Assembly (NCBI GenBank): GCA_001604585.1
Contig: LVBW01000030.1
Location: forward strand, 20,138-84,137
Reading direction: 5' to 3'
DNA length: 64,000 nucleotides
Origin: Puniceicoccales bacterium Verruco_02
Lineage (GTDB): Bacteria > Verrucomicrobiota > Verrucomicrobiia > Opitutales > Oceanipulchritudinaceae
The notes beneath the pieces are model-generated. The model did no database searches and was not told the origin of the DNA. It was given only the letters and a program-made list of their open reading frames with translations. Positions 21,301 through 28,200 of this stretch are shown here, one piece after another; the stretch's first letter is position 1, and each line of letters begins with the position of its first letter. Made by a program: the position numbers and the translations under genes.

Positions 21301-21608
21301 TCGCCGTTCTGCTCTGTAACGAAGCGGAAGAACACCGTGTCGTCGTTGAGGGGGACGCTGCGCGTCACCATCCCGCCGACTCCATCGAAGGTGTCCACCG
21401 TGCTCCAGTTATGCAGGTCGCCGGACCTTTCCAGCCCGTAGTAGAGGCCCTGTTCGGTGGGGACTGCCACCTGGACACTTTGCCCGTCGGGAGCTAGAGC
21501 CACCTGCAAGCCATTTGCCGCAAGGGCAAGCGATGGCAGGAGAATGGCGCAGTTGACAAGGGCGGCACGGCGCAGCAGGCCATGACGGGCGGGAGATGAT
21601 GTTGCCAT
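15360..21608 (-). CDS. Giant secreted protein with C-terminal beta-propeller-like repeats
   Basis: About 2082 residues from the ATG at 21608; an in-frame upstream start adds 12 residues before the signal peptide. The signal peptide ends near residue 32 (LLPSLALAANG). Residues about 40-100 resemble a recurring verrucomicrobial exported module (YYGLERSGDLHNWSTVD, then FFRFV). A helical region follows at about 110-300, then long beta-rich stretches without recognised family. The last 700 residues carry propeller-style repeats (MALSPDGSRIALTS, CFSPNGNILYLV, LALSPNGKWLAVN) of the WD40/LVIVD kind. No catalytic motif or membrane anchor at the C-terminus is visible. It starts 282 bases from the divergent ketosynthase gene. 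Possibly an extracellular adhesion or binding protein; the function is not known. Confidence 0.85.
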   Translation of the reverse strand: MATSSPARHGLLRRAALVNCAILLPSLALAANGLQVALAPDGQSVQVAVPTEQGLYYGLERSGDLHNWSTVDTFDGVGGMVTRSVPLNDDTVFFRFVTEQNGDLHAPVDYDFTDSGLQLSGFSYSTARALAGAGIESSDELLNRFRSVYRLNAELERLNSLGVEIDSGGLVNLIREVELRANLQPLYDAGNLDPATLQGLVSTRFSMSELYALLSPLVPRTQAGAPLIMKAEGMSDELDLRSRDTMMELNNRLVEVGSQRMNRGQFRLLRNYVAGLSPASDDVVRGSNQNSLEGRSDISTTPAQNELNTLSQTPEDISYIPQAAKLLNEARVKIQPVPMTIIGTRIEKVGNISLPVDVGPLPPFTNDIEGTNYRSFVVNKPCLAIFRTYGHAAGGSLSIQDGSGNSICEEAIPAQTLKTLIMPIGPKKVCEQFRINKSGSADFRLIAMQQVQSLDNWVNEEGLGAYGIALPTMRGGPAGGAGWYSFHIAVPSEGEVSRTLKITLSDDSESAPARKAILIGPDGDSFELNITPNTRHESDVSLRSGLWQMLILPVNSFSLAETVDNFPYYLPATEAQGVREDNEVTLDIELPFSSVKTRKFVIGTLDTASFMYDGESDGNRAEIKLSLTANIAPYFEQSQSFSSIFGETEEFAAWKLWMENGFKISGISSNATFKTGLAAIKNNGEVPRPGAFNSTPTDQDWMLSYTAYIKDTLGRNWYTHIEGAQTIYNNWVGNIVQINAMKFPMKNRYNIIDSPISGYTMVKTGSGEIAMPVFQSLHPIVPVHLPQFAFPKDRMAEESMTINASYNAVEMDELDKSDLFGAFVKGVVNIGLSLYHGNFAAAACGGIGMIDEMNSTIKAAEDDNIGSANYRLNRSSTMHGFYGLSDGTRNPVTYSGYASKNGDYMLDNALGWAKLACTGYSLFSSSNLLQTGSFNPVDSIQESVAAAKGIINCLNGDLTDIDNLSDLFLTLAGENPEMKDFIEEFFTKVKNGIMDENFEETLQFDDLSAILSGEGSDRWDNFAELLAAVQDMRGVGQLGFNEIHSNAYFPFKPYEVRKTQGRSTVSVVDSVPLRHLRVEIDKVQVFDLQEDFSILNPYAELYMNTRVGVVSDQLPTSWGVVELQYVEDGAIVAENGSKGFKTVGETPFTAYAKKVFNVHIMTEDQVGGLLFPNSMQENSAIINCQWTEATGNNAAAVFVEVGIFEDDGDTCDDDMVGVYSRTFLLEDIVKAGNAQWSKISNDTWRISVTDVPVFSSRWLETEVEIGTYWTEAERKHNIERLEHPAALVSLHVDVTLGEFTEWVDNNDYDIRAIANDDPLAAEVHPVVVASSSGPVLDQIVDFSAPIVLTRRPKAKAAESNLNLLLHYNVLDTWNVDGETPAITHLKQLPPLDWPLSQCAPFHKDNFLYAGLVQGGDYIAVLSEDGLRAYDMRGEAPVLTSYADMSDLYPSRLAVDRLGDLIYVSLRDYSKDLRVFTINGQGQLAIQAWYDDIPRTIAGLVPMPGGGLIVHYVGNMRTDCHKYGDEYMDTFDDIDGWLDERFGNSNGFLRLSRDGALLTKSAYIDIAGDISELQMYPIMYRNQSSMFRLFDDRTIISRNGRYEFALRLDEHDFFRSMSSINYRSEEGFFMSNFTGRMSGALQFAAYTPGRLYGKYIREYRNDEEALSPACVYNGSGMIGLDSTVPLVMSVDMYPISGGSGHLILTATRQSDYKPTYHTFECGRTKNSLSAGFNLAIVDLVAPKTPEPPTMYTIKMQEDYGRGAMSIAWIDSDNLLIGLSSQLSASYTGMTIANISDPENPRLDKWFGDNMGHTHAVAHSGGYYFGTDVTDPCNVICYKVDNKGNMGTAGTFYSVGYAHDLEVHPANGAVISSDSGGYLFVYTPDSAVGWARSTFGGDLGYFKMALSPDGSRIALTSGQGDRWGFSIRDSSAIGTSTPSLGLPRQWSPGDVTLLSAFDNTMGGYAMSCFSPNGNILYLVINKYTYGGIGASSYIVSLDISDPAFITQLGYFELPMWPYDIMAADNYLVLALDDGVHIYDVHNPANATYVDKIPGIDTAFKLALSPNGKWLAVNGENIITIVETP

Positions 21609-21890
21609 GCAGAAAGTGTTATCTGTCTGTTGCGGCGAAGGCACCCGCCGCGAGTGTCAGGGGGCGGCCTGTCGGAAGGGATGGTCGCCGTGTGGAGATT
21701 ACCTATTTCAAAAGAACCGCATAATGCATAATGTCAAACCATTCGTGCCCGTTGCTGGGCCAATGGGTGTGGCCTCGATAATATCGACACATGGGACTGG
21801 TCTCGCCCCCCCCCCGCGGAATTGGAAAGATGCGGCTTTGGCCGGAGCGTGTTGACATCCTCTGCTCGCATATGGCATCAATTCGCCTTC
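21609..21890. other. Divergent intergenic region with a ten-C homopolymer
   Basis: This gap lies between the giant secreted protein gene (leftward) and the ketosynthase gene (rightward). An uninterrupted run of ten C residues occupies 21806-21815, 75 bases before the ketosynthase ATG. Homopolymers in this position can vary promoter strength by slippage. No clear RNA gene or terminator is seen. Confidence 0.6.
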
Positions 21891-23126
21891 ATGCAACGTC
21901 CCCGCGTCGTAATCACCGGAATAGGGCTTACTTCCCCCAACGGAGACAGCCTTTCTACTTATAGAAACAATCTGCTCTCGGGCGTGCCGGGTGTGGAATT
22001 TGTCGAACATCGCTACATTGGCCGCGTCCCGGCAGGCGTCTGCCATTACGACGCCCGCAAATATCAAAACCGCAAGGAAATCCGCAACGGCACCCGCGCC
22101 GGGTCGATCTCCATCTACTGCGCGCGCGAGGCAGTGGCGGACTCTGGTCTGGACTGGAACGCCGTGGCCAAGGATCGCGTGGGCGTGTACATGGGCATCA
22201 CAGAGCACGGCAACGTAGAGACGGAAATCGAGGTGTTCAACATCTCCCAGTTCGACTACGACGTGAAATACTGGACCCATCACCATAACCCGCGCACCGT
22301 GGCCAACAACCCGGCGGGCGAGGTGACGATGAACATGGGCATCACCGGGCCGCATTACACCATCGGCGCAGCCTGCGCGGCGGGTAACGCTGGTCTCATA
22401 CAGGGCGTGCAGATGCTTCAGCTTGGCGAGGTGGACCTTGCCCTTTCCGGCGGCGTGAGCGAGGCCATACAGAGTTTTGGCATCTTCGCAGGCTTCAAGA
22501 GTCAGGGCGCGCTGGCGATGGGTGATGAGGCGACGAAAATCAGCCGTCCCTTCGACAAGGCCCGCAGCGGCATCGTCGTCTCCGAAGGAGGCTGCGTGTA
22601 CGTTCTGGAGCGCCTCGACGACGCCCTCGCGCGCGGAGCGAAGATTTACGCCGAAGTGGCTGGTTATCACACAAACAGCGACGCCACCGACGCCGTCCTG
22701 CCCAACCCCGTGCGTCAGGCCGAGTGTATGCGCAAGGCCCTCGCAATGGCAGGGATGACTCCGCAGGATGTGGACATACTCTCCACCCACGCCACGAGCA
22801 CCCCGGCGGGCGACGTGCAGGAATGCGCAGCGATTCGCGAGGTGTTTGCCGACTGCCCCCTGCTCAACGTCAACAACACCAAGAGCTTCATCGGGCACGC
22901 AATGGGCGCTGCCGGTGCGCTGGAGCTGGCAGGCAACATCCCGTCGCTATCCGATGGCATGGTGCACCCCACGATCAACGTGGACGAGCTGGACCCCGAC
23001 TGCGCTCTGGAAGGCCTTGTAATTGGCAGCGCAAAGAAGCTTTCAAGAGCCGAAGTCATCCTGAACAACTCATTCGGGATGCTAGGCATAAACTCCTGTG
23101 TGGTAATCAAAAAGTTTGCACAGGCT
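21891..23126 (+). CDS. Beta-ketoacyl-ACP synthase (KAS II / FabF-like)
   Basis: Thiolase-fold ketosynthase of about 412 residues that condenses an acyl chain with malonyl-ACP. The catalytic triad is intact: Cys162 in GAACAAGNAG, His300 in STHATSTPAGD, and Lys331/His336 in NNTKSFIGHAMGAAG. I chose the ATG at 21891 because homology begins within a few residues (PRVVITGIGLTSPNGD); an alternative start 23 codons earlier reads through unconserved sequence. An ACP gene starts 23 bases after its stop and an FAD oxidoreductase gene 6 bases after that, so the three form an operon. This family occurs beside dedicated ACPs in secondary lipid or polyene clusters, and a second, specialised ketosynthase is more likely than the housekeeping FabF. 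Confidence 0.93.
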
Positions 23127-23152
23127 TGATACACAGATAGAAAACACCGGAT

Positions 23153-23416
23153 ATGACCAAGGAAGAGTGCAAGCAGATCGTTCTCGACATCATCAGCGAG
23201 ATTGCCCCAGACGAAGATCTAGGTAGCGTGAAGCCGGACGTGCGCCTGCGCGACCAGCTCGACCTCGACTCCATGGACTTTCTCGACATCGTTATGGAGC
23301 TGCGCAAGAAGTTCGGCATCAACGTCCCCGAAGCCGACTACATGAAGCTGGCCTCGCTCGACAGCTGCGCCGAGTATCTCACGCCCAAGTTCAACGAGGC
23401 TGGTATTTCCAACTAG
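23153..23416 (+). CDS. Acyl carrier protein
   Basis: Small acidic carrier of 87 residues whose phosphopantetheine arm holds the growing acyl chain. The attachment site is Ser40 in LDLDSMDFLD, a variant of the DSLE/DSVE motif with Met after Ser. The four-helix pattern is complete and the length is normal. It lies between the ketosynthase (23-base gap) and the oxidoreductase (6-base gap), and should be their dedicated carrier rather than the general fatty-acid ACP, which usually sits near fabD/fabF. Confidence 0.93.
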   Translation: MTKEECKQIVLDIISEIAPDEDLGSVKPDVRLRDQLDLDSMDFLDIVMELRKKFGINVPEADYMKLASLDSCAEYLTPKFNEAGISN

Positions 23417-23422
23417 CTAGCC

Positions 23423-24838
23423 GTGGAGCGCCGCTGCGATGTGCTGGTTGTTGGCTGCGGCATGTCCGGCCTTGGCGCGGCCATCCGCATGGCCATGTAC
23501 GGGCTTCGCGTGCTGATTGTGGAAAAACACAATGCGCCCGGCGGCCTGAACGGTTTTTACTACAAGGCGGGGCGCAAGCTGGACGTGGGCCTGCACGCGA
23601 TGACCAACTTTGCCGCCGCAGGCGTCAAGGGGCCTCTCAACAAGCTGTACCGCCAGCTCCGCATACGGCCCGAGGAATTCGCCCTTTGCCCCCAGCTTGG
23701 CAGCCGCATCAGTTTCCCCGGTGCGGAGCTGCGCTTTGGCAACGGCATCGCCCTTCTGGAGAGCGAGGTTGAGCGCCTCTTTCCCGCCCGCATCGATTCC
23801 TTTCGCGCCCTTGTGCGCATGGTGGAGGCGCACGACGCCCTCGACACCTCCCGCCCGCAGGCAGGCCCGGCAAGGGCGCGCATTCACGAGCTGCTGGGCG
23901 ATCCTCTGCTTGCCGAGATGATACTTTGCCCGCTCTTTTTCTACGGCAGCGCGGCGGAGGATGACATAGACTTCGACCAGTTCTGCATACTCTTCCGTGC
24001 CCTGTATCTGGAGGGTTTTGCACGGCCATTCGAGGGCGTGCGGCGCATTGTGCGAGTGCTGCTGGACAAGTACCGCGCCCTTGGCGGAGAGCGCCTCATG
24101 AAGTGCGGCGTAAAGCGCCTGTTGGCCGACTCGGGCAGGGTTCAGGGCGCGGAGCTGGAGGACGGCTCCACGGTAATTGCGGACAAGGTGATTTCCTCTG
24201 CCGGGGCTGACGAGACCTTTGCCCTGCTTGGCGGCGAGGTGGATTGTTCGGCAGCCTCTTGTGCCGGGCTGCCGCGCCTTAGCTTTGTCGAGCACATGGC
24301 CTGCTTTGCCGCGCAGCCTCAGGAGCTTGGCTGGAAAGACACCATAGTCTTTTTCAACGACTCGGAGCGTCTTCAGTATCGCCGCCCCGAAGGGCCGGTT
24401 GATACGCGAAGCGGCGTCATCTGCATTCCGAATAACTACGACTTTGGCCAGGAGCGGATGGACGAGGGGATGCTGCGCGTGACAGCTCTGGCCAGCCATG
24501 CCGCGTGGACCGGGGCCGACCCGGAGCCTTACGAGGCGATGAAGGCCGACTGTGCCGACAGGATGCTGCATCGCGCCTTCGGCCTTCTGCCCGGCGGGGA
24601 AGGGGCGCTCGCGGGTGCGGAATTGACATTCCGCGACACCTTCACGCCGCGCACGATAGAGAAATTCACCTGGCACATCGGCGGTGGCGTTTACGGAAGC
24701 CCGCGCAAGCTGCGCGACGGGCGCACGCCCATCGAAAACCTCTATGTTTGCGGCACAGATCAGGGCTTTCTCGGCATCGTTGGCGCGCTGCTCGGGGGCA
24801 TATCGATGGCCAACAGCCATGTGCTCTCCAGAGTGTAG
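23423..24838 (+). CDS. FAD-dependent oxidoreductase, phytoene-desaturase/CrtI-like
   Basis: Flavoprotein of 471 residues. The dinucleotide site VVGCGMSGLGAA lies at residues 9-20, followed by GLRVLIVEKHNAPGG and the substrate-side LDVGLHAMTNF, typical of the CrtI/retinol-saturase/NAD(P)-FAD-dependent amine-oxidase-like clan. The C-terminal FAD motif is near residue 440 (LYVCGTDQGFLGIVGALLGG). The start is a GTG at 23423, 6 bases after the ACP stop, implying translational coupling. The neighbours suggest it oxidises, desaturates or rearranges an acyl-ACP or lipid rather than making a carotenoid, as no phytoene synthase is near. A saturase role is also possible. Confidence 0.88.
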   Translation: MERRCDVLVVGCGMSGLGAAIRMAMYGLRVLIVEKHNAPGGLNGFYYKAGRKLDVGLHAMTNFAAAGVKGPLNKLYRQLRIRPEEFALCPQLGSRISFPGAELRFGNGIALLESEVERLFPARIDSFRALVRMVEAHDALDTSRPQAGPARARIHELLGDPLLAEMILCPLFFYGSAAEDDIDFDQFCILFRALYLEGFARPFEGVRRIVRVLLDKYRALGGERLMKCGVKRLLADSGRVQGAELEDGSTVIADKVISSAGADETFALLGGEVDCSAASCAGLPRLSFVEHMACFAAQPQELGWKDTIVFFNDSERLQYRRPEGPVDTRSGVICIPNNYDFGQERMDEGMLRVTALASHAAWTGADPEPYEAMKADCADRMLHRAFGLLPGGEGALAGAELTFRDTFTPRTIEKFTWHIGGGVYGSPRKLRDGRTPIENLYVCGTDQGFLGIVGALLGGISMANSHVLSRV

Positions 24839-24858
24839 AGATGGATCAGGAGTGGCTA

Positions 24859-24994
24859 GAGCATTTTCCAGTTAAATGGCGCGGTCAGGCGAGCTGCTGC
24901 GAAACGCAGCCGAAACTTTTCCAGCAACTCGTTCAAGAAACAAGGTTCGCGCCGCGAACCTTGCGTGACTGCGCAAGATAACTGGAAAATGTTC
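24859..24994. mobile_element. MITE-like element with 16-bp inverted ends and TA flanks
   Basis: A non-coding element of 136 bp. Its left end GAGCATTTTCCAGTTA (24859-24874) is the inverse of the right end TAACTGGAAAATGTTC (24979-24994), with one mismatch. Both sides abut a TA dinucleotide (24857-24858 and 24995-24996), as left by Tc1/mariner/IS630 transposases. Inside are two strong hairpins: GCTGCG/CGCAGC around AAA at 24896-24910, and an 11-bp perfect palindrome with one central base at 24941-24963. No transposase is present, so it is non-autonomous. It sits between two convergent genes and may also act as a bidirectional terminator. No second copy was seen in this window. Confidence 0.6.
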
Positions 24995-25031
24995 TAAAGG
25001 CGGCGTTTGTCAGCCGGGAACTCTCCGCTCT

Positions 25032-25856
25032 CTATTTGCAGACGCACCCAAGGCCGTTTCTTCCCGTCTTGCCCATGTACATGCGCTGGAAAAGGCGCGT
25101 TACGCAGTCCGGCAGCAGGTGCTGGACGAAAGGGGCCAGCCTTGCCTGAAAGAAGCTGCCAGCGCAAATGGTCCCACTGCGCCCGGCGGCGATGGCGCGC
25201 AGTAGCTGACGGGCCACCGTGTCGGCATCGGGTGCACTGGCCATGTGCCTTTGCATTGCACACCATGCCTCGTCTCCATGCCCAAGGTTGCGCGTGGCGT
25301 CCATGAAGCCGGAGCGAAAATCGCCCGGTTGAAAGTCTATGACCCGGATGCCGTATTCGTGGTTCTCGTCTGCAAGGCTGCGGCTGAAAGCGGTAAGTCC
25401 GGCCTTGGTGGCGTTGTAAAGACTCATGCCCGGCAGGGGAAAGCGCACCGCGAGCGAAGATACGTTGACAATGCAGCCCTCGCCACGGGCCTTCATTCCC
25501 GGCAGCACGGCCTGCGCAAGCAGGGCGGGGGCTGTCAGCATCAGCTCCACTTGGTCGTGGATGTCCTCGGGGTCGGTGTCCTCAAGATTGCCGAACACCC
25601 CGTAACCGGCATTGTTTATGAGGATGTCAATCTGGCCCAGCTCGAGGTACATTTCTTGAACAAAGGCGCGTATAGGCTCGGCGTGGGCAAGATCCACCGA
25701 CACGGGTATTACGCCCTGCACGCCGATGCGGGCCGCATCGCGCGAGGTGCCCCAGACTGTGCATCCAGCCCGGAGAAGTTCGCGGCAGAGCGCGGCACCA
25801 AGGCCGGAGCTGGCCCCTGTGACCAATGCGTTGCGGTAGGGGAAGTTTTCTTTCAT
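25032..25856 (-). CDS. Short-chain dehydrogenase/reductase
   Basis: NAD(P)-dependent oxidoreductase of 274 residues. The cofactor motif is TGASSGLG at residues 13-20, the structural motif NNAG is near residue 84, and the catalytic Ser-Tyr-Lys lies in SSLAVRFPLPGMSLYNATK. The C-terminal stretch is longer than the roughly 250-residue norm and slightly Cys/Met-rich. It is convergent with the oxidoreductase and divergent from the GT4 gene, 57 bases from that gene's start. It may reduce a beta-keto intermediate for the ketosynthase operon, but as a general SDR its substrate is open. Confidence 0.88.
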   Translation of the reverse strand: MKENFPYRNALVTGASSGLGAALCRELLRAGCTVWGTSRDAARIGVQGVIPVSVDLAHAEPIRAFVQEMYLELGQIDILINNAGYGVFGNLEDTDPEDIHDQVELMLTAPALLAQAVLPGMKARGEGCIVNVSSLAVRFPLPGMSLYNATKAGLTAFSRSLADENHEYGIRVIDFQPGDFRSGFMDATRNLGHGDEAWCAMQRHMASAPDADTVARQLLRAIAAGRSGTICAGSFFQARLAPFVQHLLPDCVTRLFQRMYMGKTGRNGLGCVCK

Positions 25857-25913
25857 GGCAAAATCTGCTATTACTGAAAACTCCGCAGTGCTTCCGGTGT
25901 TTCCAGTGTAGCC

Positions 25914-27212
25914 ATGATAACGGCAGAAGTTGCCAGTGCGATAGAGGAGCTTTCAGCGGAGCGGGACGAAGGTTCGGCATCCGAGGGGCTTTTTGCCAGC
26001 GTAGCCGGGCAGGACTCCAGCCCGATAGTGGCCATAACGCACGAGTTTTTCCCCACAAGCGGGGGCATCGCAACCTATGTGTTGGAGACCCTTCGCGCCG
26101 CCAGCGCCGCCGGGCGCGAGGTGGAGGTATGGGCGCCGGACTCTGCCCGCCTTCGCGAAAAGTCCTTCCCCTTTGCCGTTCGCCCCTTGAGTGTGCGTGG
26201 CAAGCAGGGTTGGCCGGACCGGCTGAGTCTGGCCTTCAGCCTCATTTTCAGCCGCAAGGACTGGCGCGAGAGCATCCTCTGGCTGCCGGAGCCGGGGCCT
26301 CTGCGCACGATGATGTATCTTAGCCTCTTTGTGCGCCTGCCTGCAAAGGGGATGGTGATAACGCTTCATGGCTCGGAGATAGATCTTTTCTGCCGCCCTT
26401 GGTATCGCAGGATGCTCTTTGGCCGCCTTCTTTCCAAGGCCGATCGCGTGAGCGTCGTCTCGCGCTACTGCCGCGAAAGCCTTTTAGACCGTTTCCCCGG
26501 CATCGAGGAAAAGGTGGTCATTGCCAACGGCGCACTGCGCTCCGACGTGCGCGGTGTGTCCGGCCCGGTCAGTGGCAGCTTCAAGAACGGCCGTATTGTC
26601 GTGCTCACTGTTGGTCGCCTGCATCCGCGCAAGGGGCAGTTGGCCGTGGTGGAGGCCCTTGCAAAGTTGGACCCGGACCTTCGCTCGCGCTTTGTTTACC
26701 GCTGCGTGGGGCCTCTGAGACGCCCGGCGTATCTTGAGGAGATAAAGGCGAAGGCGCGTGAAGCTGGCGTGAGCTTCGAGTATCTTGGCGAACTTGGCGA
26801 AGAGGAGCTGAACTGGCAGTACATGCACAGCGACATCTTTGCCATGACAAGCGAACAGGTGAAGCACAGCGTGGAGGGCTTTGGCCTGACCTATCTTGAG
26901 GCTTCGGCCTACGGCCTGCCGATAGTGGCCCATCGCACGGGCGGAGTGGCCGATGCTGTGCGCGACGGTTATAACGGGCTGAAAGTCAACCCCGACGACC
27001 GCGCCGGGCTTGCCGAAGCCTTCCGCGGCCTCGCCACGGATCAGCAGCTTCGCCGTCGTCTGGGGGAGAATGGCCGCCTATTTGCGCGTTCCTTCAGTTG
27101 GGGTGCCGCCGTGCAGACTCTGTTTGCGGGCATCGCCGAGAACAAGGAGGCAAAGGCCCCGGTCAAGGGCTTCTGGCGAAAGCTGGCCGCAGCCGCAGCG
27201 GCGCTACTGTAA
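25914..27212 (+). CDS. Glycosyltransferase family 4
   Basis: Retaining nucleotide-sugar glycosyltransferase of 432 residues, two Rossmann domains. The N-terminal domain contains the glycine-rich FFPTSGGIATYV segment, and the donor domain starts with VLTVGRLHPRKG. The acceptor/donor E-x7-E motif is EGFGLTYLEAS near residue 320. The first 35 residues are extra, acidic and not part of the domain. It likely adds a sugar to a lipid or polysaccharide at the cytoplasmic membrane face. It is divergent from the SDR. Its closeness to the ACP/ketosynthase operon suggests a glycolipid, but it could belong to an independent envelope pathway. Confidence 0.9.
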   Translation: MITAEVASAIEELSAERDEGSASEGLFASVAGQDSSPIVAITHEFFPTSGGIATYVLETLRAASAAGREVEVWAPDSARLREKSFPFAVRPLSVRGKQGWPDRLSLAFSLIFSRKDWRESILWLPEPGPLRTMMYLSLFVRLPAKGMVITLHGSEIDLFCRPWYRRMLFGRLLSKADRVSVVSRYCRESLLDRFPGIEEKVVIANGALRSDVRGVSGPVSGSFKNGRIVVLTVGRLHPRKGQLAVVEALAKLDPDLRSRFVYRCVGPLRRPAYLEEIKAKAREAGVSFEYLGELGEEELNWQYMHSDIFAMTSEQVKHSVEGFGLTYLEASAYGLPIVAHRTGGVADAVRDGYNGLKVNPDDRAGLAEAFRGLATDQQLRRRLGENGRLFARSFSWGAAVQTLFAGIAENKEAKAPVKGFWRKLAAAAAALL

Positions 27213-27373
27213 GTTATCCTAGCGGAGGCGGCTATGGCGCATGTTTCCTGCGTCAGTGCCGATCGGACGTCCATGCCGTTTGTTTGTAATTCTGTCCGCT
27301 GAGAGTTCGAATTTTGCCCTTTTCTGCGCTCTGGTTTGCGTTATCTGGATGCCTCATGTATGTGTTGACCACC

Positions 27374-28090
27374 ATGAAGATAACACATGCTCTACCCATG
27401 CTTCTTGCCTTGGCAGGCAGCACACTGATCGCCGACACGATGGTAGTCACCATGAAGGACGGCAAGGAGGTCCGCTACGATACCGACAAGGTGGCGAGCG
27501 TAAGGTTTGAAAAAGACAGCCTCCGTCCAGAACCCCCTCGCGATGACAGGCCGCGTCCCGGCAAGGACAGGCACTTCAGCGGGGATCTATCCATGACTCG
27601 CGACGCATGGGATGTAATTTCAGGCGACTGGGACTGGAATGGCGGCACGGCCCTTTGCCGCAGCACGAGTAATTCAGACACGATAACATACCGCGCGCTG
27701 TACCGCGGCCTAGAGATGCGCAACGGGGTCATCGTTGCAAAGGTGGACATTGGAGACGGTGGCTACAACGACGTTGGGGTGCTCTTCCGCATGAGGGACA
27801 GTGGCAACGGGTATGGCGTACGCCTGCAAAAGGATGGCTTCATTTCGCTGCGCAAGATCAAGGGTGGCAATGGCGAGCATATCAAGGCGGTTCACGTCAA
27901 CGTGAATCCTGCCGTGGAGCACAGCATCCGCATCGAACTCAACGACGACCGAATCTTGGTTTATCTGGACGGCAAACTGCTCATCGAGCGATCGGATATG
28001 ACCTATTTGGATGGGGGCAAAATCGGCGTCATGCAGGATCGTGGCAGCAATGGTCGAGTCCTCGGCATCAGGGCGGAGGCAGAGAAATAG
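27374..28090 (+). CDS. Secreted protein with lamin-G-like (DUF1080-type) beta-sandwich domain
   Basis: Exported protein of 238 residues from the ATG at 27374. The signal peptide ends near residue 20 (LLALAGSTLIADT). A short segment KDGKEVRYDTDKVASVRFE resembles the cell-surface segment often found in Bacteroidetes and verrucomicrobial exported proteins. The last 170 or so residues form a 3-keto-disaccharide-hydrolase/lamin-G-like sandwich (YNDVGVLFRMRDSGNGYG; IELNDDRILVYLDGKLL). Such domains bind or cleave glycans in PVC bacteria. The upstream 20 residues of the open frame are also hydrophobic and may offer an alternative start. No catalytic residues can be assigned. Confidence 0.75.
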   Translation: MKITHALPMLLALAGSTLIADTMVVTMKDGKEVRYDTDKVASVRFEKDSLRPEPPRDDRPRPGKDRHFSGDLSMTRDAWDVISGDWDWNGGTALCRSTSNSDTITYRALYRGLEMRNGVIVAKVDIGDGGYNDVGVLFRMRDSGNGYGVRLQKDGFISLRKIKGGNGEHIKAVHVNVNPAVEHSIRIELNDDRILVYLDGKLLIERSDMTYLDGGKIGVMQDRGSNGRVLGIRAEAEK

Positions 28091-28200
28091 AGTTCGAGAC
28101 TTGGCGCGCAGCTATGGCTGCGTGCCGGTCCACAGTACGGCGTGTGGGGGAGGGGTTTTCCTTTGCCACGCGCCGTTCTCTTTGTTAGCTCGAAGGCAGG

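Noticed and set aside
21708-22898. Antisense frame covering the start of the ketosynthase gene
   Set aside because: The ketosynthase has all catalytic residues; the antisense frame has none and no sensible start signal.
23417-24820. Antisense frame opposite the CrtI-like oxidoreductase
   Set aside because: High-GC shadow; the sense protein has intact FAD motifs.
24859-24994. Reading the MITE-like region as only a simple terminator
   Set aside because: Inverted ends with TA flanks and several internal hairpins fit a mobile element better, although a terminator role is also possible.
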